In this document: piece after piece, positions 40,301 through 49,300 of the stretch
Layout of the letters: every line of letters starts with the position of its first letter
How positions within the stretch are numbered: the stretch's first letter is position 1
NCBI RefSeq assembly: GCF_036417845.1
Contig: NC_089980.1
Location: forward strand, 53,318,501 to 53,382,500
Reading direction: 5' to 3'
DNA length: 64,000 nucleotides
Source of the DNA: Apteryx mantelli
Taxonomy: Eukaryota > Chordata > Aves > Apterygiformes > Apterygidae
The notes under the pieces: generated by a model
What the model saw: the letters and a program-made list of their open reading frames with translations, nothing else
Databases searched by the model: none
What the model was told of the DNA's origin: nothing
Position numbers and translations under genes: made by a program

Positions 40301-43300
40301 TTTAGTACTTTTCCAATCTCTTATTTTAAAGAGTGTTGAGGGGTGTGTTTGTTCCTTTTAAAGGGAGGGCTTAGTGTATTTGTTATTTTTGAATACATCT
40401 TCTCAGTCAGGAAGGAACAGGTAATGACACTGAAATCAGTCTTTCTAAGTACATGACATGTAGTATTTATGATCATGCCTCAAATATGTCTTGTGTTTGT
40501 AGGCAGTGTGCCATAGCTTTAGCACCAACAAAAAAGAAAATTCATAAGGGAAAAATATGATCAAGTGGAATGGCAGTACTGCTTTTCAGGCTGTTGAAAT
40601 GAAAAATTCATGTTCTGTATTTTAAACCATCTGTTTTCAAACTTCCATGTGATTTTGGATACTGCAAAATTAGTATCCTTGATAGGCATCTGACTGTAAT
40701 TTAATTTTGTTCTGTAATTAGAAATCAAATCTCATCTTCTCTTGGTTGCAAATTTGTTTTGGGTATGTTTTTAACAGATGATCCTGGGCCAAAAAAATCA
40801 AGAACATGCAAGATGAAGCTAAAAAATCAGGATGGGCAGCTCTTTAATGTGGAGTCTCACTCAGACAAACAGCTTCGACATTTCAAATTCTTGTCTGTCT
40901 CCTTCATGTCACAACTCTTAACCTCTCAGAGTTTTGTGAAAAAGGTAATAGTGGCAGATTGCTTTTAACTGATCATATTAAGTAACTGTACCACGCTACA
41001 ATAGATGAGGCTTAATCTGCTTTTCATTATGGCTTTATATTCACAGAGGAGGATAAAAGAATACTCTAGTGTATTTTGCTGACACCTTTGTTTACACAGT
41101 TCTGAAATCTCTCCTTAATGTTCATTACTTTTAATAGGGCTCTTTCAGAGAGACTCAATCTGCATGATTGAAGAATAAGTAAAAAAGTGAAATTCTGGCT
41201 CCAGTGGATTTCCACTGGCTCTATTGAGGCTGAGATTTCATTCACAGTTTGTATAACTCCAAGTCTGGGGTGGGTTTTATAGTATAAAGCCTGAAAAGAT
41301 TAAAAATATATATATTAAAAATTAGGCTGGGGATCTAGCTGGGAGTAGTTCCCAGTGTTTTAACTGAACATCATCCACCAGTATGAAATGTATTTGCTAC
41401 AGTGACTGTATTGCCTAAGATTCTCAAATTACCTTCTAGAATAATGGCTCAGGTGCAGAAATAAGAAACTCATAATTATCATGTTAATGGACCTTTCATT
41501 CAAAGCAACCAAATTTGTATATGCTGCGATATAAACTTAATGAGGGGATATAATCTTAACAATTAGGATTTTCATTCTTCCTTTTTAAAACAGATAGTTG
41601 AATGTGAAGAAACAGAAGAGCTACAGAAATTGGAACAGAGGTATGCTTTAAATCTGCTCCATTCTTCCTCTGATTTCTAGCTTATACTGCAGCCCAGGAA
41701 TATTTTTGAAGTATAGTCCCATCAGAATATTTTTCCCCAAATATTTTTCCAAGGATACACTTAATGTCATCAGCAGCAACAAGCAGTATTTATTACAGGC
41801 AAGTTAACTGGTTTATTAAATTTGACTCAGAGATCTTTGTCTCTGACAGGTTACTCTGTCCAAAGAATTCTGTCCAATATCCACACTGTTTCTGTAGTTT
41901 TGATGTTTATTTACATACCTGGCCATAATCTGTATGCTGTTGATGATGAAGTCTCTAAAAGAATTTAAAATTTTTAGCAAAATATTGTATTGCTTCACTC
42001 TTAGGGGGGAGAAAATCATGGATGCCCCTATATTGGTGTAAGAAAACTACCAGTAATCACAGCTTACAATTGTAGTCGCTGGGCTATAACAGATATTTTC
42101 ATGATGCAAAATTGAGGGTTTTTTTGTGGGAGGTTTCCCTTTTATTTTAAGGGACAAAGGATGGGGGATTCAGATGAAATGCTGTGTTTCTTAAGTGTTC
42201 ATTTTGAGACTTCTGTATATTCCCAGGTTGTTTTTCTTTTAAAATATTGCTCTTAAACAGAACTATTATTGTAGGTAGATGTTAATTTGGGGGTACCAGA
42301 TAGACTTTAATCTACACACATGATTTTTGCTATTGCTATAGTCTTTTGTTAATATACAGATGTGATCTGCTAGTCTTCTCCAGTAGGTGTTTCATTTTCC
42401 TTTATTGTTATTGTTCTGGGAAATTTTGTGCTTTCTAGGAATAAAATCAACTTCTTCAGTGTCCTTAGTACATACTAAAAGTGCTTACTTTTTATCTAGG
42501 TTATTAGAAGAAGTTCTTCACTATATAAACACAGTGGCATCCTCAGTGGAAGGAAACACGGACAAGCCAACAGCCAAATTTTGGAGGGTTCTGCTTAACA
42601 AGTCCTATGATATGCTGGATAAAGTATGTCTCATTAGCCCTCTTGTTAACAGTGGGACTCTTCTGCTTTTGCTTATTAATTATAACCTTTGTAGGTTTTT
42701 TTGTTGGATTAATATTACATAACTCATCACTAATCTTTATTGGATGGTCAGAACCCTGGTGCATTGTTTGAATTCATACAATGCCAACAACTTTAGACAG
42801 AACAAGCAGAAAATAAATTCAGGAATGTTGATTTCCTCTAATTAATACTCTGCTGGCTGGAAGCAGTTGTTTCACTCATTATCTGGTAGGGAATGATGGC
42901 TTTTTGGCAGCTTTTCTCACTGTTAACTCATAAAATGATTTAATTAATGCTAGTGAGTCTGCTTTGTATTTCTAAGTGGAATCTAAAGGGAGGAAAAAGA
43001 TTATGTTTTTCTTTTAAATCCTTTTTTCATCAGAAATATATTTGCTGTATTGGGCTGACTATTTAGCAGCATCAACAGTGCTGTGAATCAAATCTCTCTT
43101 CAGTCTCCACATGAACTGCCTGTTTTTTTTGTTTTTTTGTTTTTTGTCTGTGAAACACATTCTGCTTTTTGTGATGCACAGGCATGGGGCACCATCAAAA
43201 GTATTTTAGGGGAAGGAGGGATAGCTAACCAGTGTAGACACAAGAAAGAGGAAATTGCTGAGAAAACCTTGGAGCTAGCAGATATTGGCTGGTTAGCAGC

Positions 43301-46300
43301 TAGCAAACATACATTAAATTTTGTAGATGGTACCTTTTTTGTCCTTTTGCTTGTCTTGGATACAGCTTTGCTGGCCTGTACTCTTTTCTTTGATCCTGAA
43401 ACCCATGCAGAGTTTAAAAAGAGTTTGCCTGCCTTATTTTGGGGCTACTATGTCCCAGTGAATGGAATAGTATTTATGCCTTTGTTTTGTTTGTGTTTTC
43501 TTGTAGGTCAATGCCTTACTACCGACAGAAACCTTTATCCCTGTAATTAGAGGACTAATGACGAATCAGCTGCCCTCTGTGAGACGTAAGGCAATGGACC
43601 TTTTGAACAATAAGGTGCAGCAGCGCACCAGGTGGCAGAAGAGTCAGGTGAGGCCAAATGGTTAAAACTCAGTTCCTTTTGCCAAGGAATGCAGAGATTG
43701 AGGTGGAATTAGTGACATTAGGGACCAGTGCCGAGCCCAGCAGTCAGTTCTTGAATAGTAAGATGTGGGTTACCTGCCGTAGTTACCTTGCAGGGTCTGA
43801 GTTTCTAACTGTATGTCTAATGTGTGTGTTTTGTTGCCTTTGTAGATCCGTCAGCTCCTAGAGCTAGTTCCTGAGCTCATTGCTATTGTGCAATGTAAAA
43901 TAAAGGAGAAGGAGGAGGAGCAAGCCATCAACAGGCAAACTGCTTTGTTCAGCCTCAAGCTACTCTGCAAAGGTTTCGGCACAGAAAATCCAGTGCCATT
44001 TATACCTGTTCTGAAAACTGCCATTGATCTGATTTCTTCAGAAAAGGAAGAAAAGAATGTGATGGGAAGTGCTTTGCTCTGTATAGCTGAGGTCACCTGT
44101 ACATTGAAAGCCCAAGCAATACCTCAGCTTCCAAGGTATTGTTGGGTTCTTTTTGACAGAACTAAATGCAGGAGGAATCAATTAAAATAAAAAGCATTAC
44201 TGAAAGAAAGACTGCTGAATGAAGGCTAAGTGGCAGTCTGCCCATGTATGTTTTGTGTAGATATGAATAAAGGTATTCATAGCGCCTGAAGGTGCTTCCT
44301 GGTCATAGAGCTATGAAGCTACTGGGCAAATTGTAAGAGAGTGTTTTACAATCAGTCCGGTTCTTTACAGAGTCTGCTGCTATGAACAGTGAGGCAGTCT
44401 GTATGGCTTTAGAGAAGTCAGACCATGTTCTGTATTTTTACTGTAGAATAGATTGTATTTAAAAACATGAGAACCAGTACAGTTGGAAACCCTGCATATT
44501 ACATTATTTTATTCTACCTATTCAAGAAGTCAAGCATTTAACCCATTGGTTTTAAGATTGCTTTATCTCATTACAAATATAAATTTCCTATTTTAATAAC
44601 ATCTTAAACTAAATCTAGTATCTTTCATTATCTTTGAAGGAACAAAATACAACAGAAGAGCACAAGAAGTTACCTTTTGAAATTATGCATGTGAAAATTG
44701 TCTCTGCAGTCTTAAAGGGCTGGATTAGAGGTCTGGAAATGTGCCTTCAAATTGTCAGTTGTTTCACCTGTCTGTGTTTATGCTTGGTTATTTGCAGGCT
44801 GATGCCAGCACTGTTGAAGACTTTAAAAAGTAAGAAGGAGCTGATCTCCAGTGAGATTTACTTGCTGAGTGCTGTGACAGCTCTGCTAAAGGTTGCAGAA
44901 ACGTTACCACACTTCCTCAGTCCTTATCTCTTGGATTGCTTGCTGCAGGTGAGCCACCTATTTCCTACAGATATGTAAAGTGGGGCAGAATGCCCAGTTC
45001 TTAGAAGAAGCTAAAGGTAGAGGTTATTTTTCTAGCTCTGAAACTGAAGTAGGAATGTGTGCATCTGATTTAAGTGGAAGGTTATAACCTGTTACTGTTC
45101 TACTCACCTTCATATGCAAATCACTAAGATAGAAGATACAAGATAGTCTCCTCCCTCTGATAGGTTGTAGTTTGTCCCTTTGGGAAGGGAGGTTAATCCT
45201 GAAGGATCGTTCCATAATACCCATGATCTCATCAAATGTGTCTATCTATAAAAGCTCCAATAAGGTAATTCTGACCCTCTGCCACTGACTTAAGCATTTT
45301 TTTCAGTGTTTGTCCTCTGAAGACAGTGAACTCCTGCACACAGACATCCTACCTTAATGTGCTTTGAGGGGTACAAACAGCAGAATTCCAGTCTTATGCT
45401 AGTGACAGTGGCTCTTCATTGACAGCAGTGACTTGCAGCACTGCGAGTGTGCTTTTCACTTCCAGATGCTTGCAAGCGCTAATTTACATAAGCATATGCC
45501 CATAAGATGTAGTCTCTGTAGTTGTTTTCAGGCAAAATTGTGCTGAAGGACAACTGTTGTAAAATAAATCTCCTGAGTTGCTTTCAAGTATACTAACTTT
45601 GCTGTTGGATTCCCTGATAGGTAGTCCGCTTGGAAAACACTGTGGTGGAATTTGGTCCTTCTTCCCAGATCAGCTTACGTGTAACATCACTGAAAACTAT
45701 CCTAGCTACAAAGCTTGCTCCCCGAATACTCTTGCCTGCGATTACCAAGTGTTATGGTGAAGTTGCAAGTACCAGGAAGGTTAGGGGTTTTTTCATTCTT
45801 TTGCATTGTGCTTAAAATATCTGTTTGTTTCTTAAGTATCTTTTTATACTGGAAAGTTTATACAGAAAAGTTAGAACTGGGAGGAATATACCAGTTTACT
45901 GTTGTTAGCATGTTAGATCACGAATGCATGAGAGATTATTTTGTTCACAAAGGCCTTTCTTTATCTTCTGGGAACGTGAGTTAAGAGTCATAATTTTCAT
46001 CTGGGCTTTCCTCCTACCTCATAGGAGCAAACATTTCGGTCTTAACTGCTCTCTCCAGGATTGGAGAGGGGGAGACCAAACTTTTTTCAGAAGTACTACT
46101 AGCTTTCATCAAAAAATAGTGAAGCAAAAAGTTTAGTTATTTTATTGATACTATTTTTACTCTTAAAAGTTCAAAAATCCAATTTCCTTGTTATGTTTCT
46201 CAGTTACTGTCAGTATAACAGTTGTCTTTGTTTTGCTTTGCTTTTGTTCTAACAGAACTGCCTGGGTCCCCTTATGAACATACTGAAGGAGCACATCGTG

Positions 46301-49300
46301 GTTATGGAGAAGGAGCACCTGATCTCTCATCAGTCTGAGCTGACAGCATTTTTCATGAAAGCCCTGGACTTCCGAACAGAGCGTGCCCAGGTGGATTGTT
46401 TAGGGGGACAAATAAAGGCAGCTTCTACATGCCAATTCTATCAGTTGTTCTAAAGAACATTAGAGTTCCCGTTCAGAGCGTATGTGCTCTGAAATTTTGG
46501 GCATCAAATATTCTGTTCTGAAATACTGTTCATTGGGGGTAGAAAATTATGGTTACGTCTTTAACCTGGAACAGACAGGATTGAAACATGCCTTGAAAGC
46601 TCAGTTTCTTGCATTACAAATTTGGAATTATGTTTTCCAATTTTTCTAGGATGATTTGGATGAAGTTGGTAAGACAGAGACTTATATTATTGATTGTCTA
46701 ATAAGTATGGTTATGAAACTTTCTGAGGCTTCTTTCAGACCCCTCTTCTTCAAGGTAAGGAGTTCAAATATAGTCCATCTGCATCAGCATATTTGTATTT
46801 TCCAGTGCATATACACAGGAAAGAGCTAATTTGCCTGTCACTTTCAGCTCTTTGATTGGTCAAAAACAGAGTGTACCCTAAAAGACAGACTGCTGACATT
46901 CCACCGGTTAGCAGATTGCATTGCAGACAAGCTCAAGAGTCTCTTCACCCTGTTTGCTGGTCATCTGGTGAAGCCATTCGCTGAGACACTGAACCAGGTC
47001 AACATCTCTAAAACTGGTAAGTTTTCAGTTACTAACTACATCGATGTGTTGGCAGAGTAATTATTAAACTTTCAGCAATTATCTTACAGGATTAATTCCC
47101 CAAGACATACCTCTCCCTTCTTTTTCTTATAAATAAGGCATCTTTCTTAGTCTGATGGAACCAAAGGATACTTTCCATCTGTGGGGTCTGGACTGCTAGT
47201 ACAAAGTTGGGATGATATGAAAATTTTCAATGTCAGTCTCCGTGAATTCCATGAGAATGAAATTGTGTGGCAGGAGGATTGCTTGTTTCTGGCACTTGTC
47301 CTTGCATATGTATTCTTCTCATTCATTGACTTCTCTTACATGCCAGCCTGCTGTCAACTGGTTTATTCAGACTCCTCTGCTGCCTTGGCAAGAATAGGTA
47401 CCACTTTTTTTGTATGGGGAACTATTTCCCCCTCCCCCTATCTAGCTACCTGAAGCAGTTCTCCATCTCCACAAATATGGCCAAACACTCCTGTTATAGC
47501 CTGTGAGTATTTGCTTTTATTCCCAGCTGTCTGTGAACTGCAGTGGCAGACCTGCAAGGGCATTAGACAAAAGTCAGATAACATATTAAATTTGGTTTAT
47601 TATTCTGTGGTAAGTACACAATTACATGTAATATCTCCTTTAGTTATATTCATAACTAACAATGTTTCTAGCTTGTGGGGAAACTTTGTATTTCTGGTTC
47701 CTGTGATGATGACTGTCTGGGGTTTGTTTGTTTGTTTGTTTGTTTGTTTCCCCCCCCCTTCTCCCCCCCCCCCAGATGAAGCTTTCTTTGACTCTGAGAA
47801 TGGCACCGAAAAGAGCTGTTTACTGTTGCAGTTCACCATGGACTGCCTGCATAAACTCTTCCTCTTTGACACCCAGAATTTCCTGAGTAAGGAAAGAGCA
47901 GAAACCTTGATGATGCCTTTAGTCGATCAGGTATTGACAAATGTACAAAAATAATTCATATCAGATTCTTTTTTCATCTTAAGATTTTTTTTTTAATAAA
48001 TATCAGGCTTCACTCAGTTTTCCCCCTTCATAAAAAGGGAGGAATTAATTTACTGTCATTGAGCTACGGACTGTATTAACTGCATTGCCTAAAGCTCTGA
48101 ATTTCTAGTTCTTTTATCCTCTTTCTAGACTTATACACTCCATGAAGTTCATATATGTTCTTGAGGTCTTGCAGACCCAGTGCCCTTTTACCAGTGCTCT
48201 CTGACCTAAGCCAATGGTAGAATTTTTTGGCAAGGTTTATTTCAGCCTGGACTTGTTTTACATGCTTTTTTACTTTCACAGCTAGAAAATATGCTTGGAG
48301 GAGATGAGAAGTTCCAGGAAAGAGTGACAGCCCATCTGATACCATGCATAGCTCAGTTTTCAGTGGCAATGGCAGATGATTCTCTTTGGAAACCACTGAA
48401 TTACCAGATCCTGCTGAAAATGAGGCACACCTCTTCTAAGGTTAGGAACTGTATTTATTTTCTTTATTGTCTTAGAAGATGTGAAGAGAGGCCCCCCCCC
48501 CCCAAGTTCCAGATACAATGTATACAACATTGCCTTCCGTGCTTACTAGAAGCAGATAACTCTCCATACATGGATGTTCTCCATACTGCTTCTTTAAAGA
48601 CATCAGCTGTTTGAGTAAGAGCTAACCTATTCATGTATGAAGAAAGGGGATCTTTAGAGGGGGCCTCAGAGGACAGTTATTTATCAACCTTCAACCCCTT
48701 TGTGTACAGAGGAGTTTGTCATGTCTCTCCTGTTTGACAGGTTATAGGCATCCAGGGGAGCAGTTGGTTTGTTGTACAGAGTTAAGCCTTTCTGCTACAG
48801 TGTAACAGACTGGTATTGTAAAGGAAAGTTAAGACTGTTAGACAGCTCCCAGCAAAATACCTGCTTCCTGTAGCCTATTCTTCCTTTGATTAGTATCTTA
48901 ATCCAGATGTTGAGAAGATTTGAGTTAGTTTAAAACTGGAACCCTTCACTAGAGAAAGCTAATTTAGCATGTTTCAAGAGCTAAAGGAATCTTGTGCAGG
49001 GGGGTGGGCTAGGAATCAAGGAACTTTACTGCTTGTTTCCTTACACAGATTGTTTTTTTATAGGTCCGATTTGCTGCTCTGCTTGCTTTGCTAGAAGTTG
49101 CAGGAAAACTGAAGGAGAACTACCTGGTTCTGCTACCAGAATCTGTTCCATTCCTTGCTGAGCTCATGGAAGGTAATGTTATAAAGTGATCTTAGTGAAG
49201 GCAGACACTGGCCTATGACCAAAAAAGGATAAGGACAGCATAATTCAAAGACTGAGACAAGGTGATTGCTATAATTACTGTAAATCACTATGAATTAGTA

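Noticed and set aside
43083-43550. 155-codon open frame in HEATR1 intron 33 running into exon 34
   Set aside because: It reads exon 34 in the wrong frame and shows no known domain. Exon 34 has a clean acceptor and an in-phase conserved reading from 43507.
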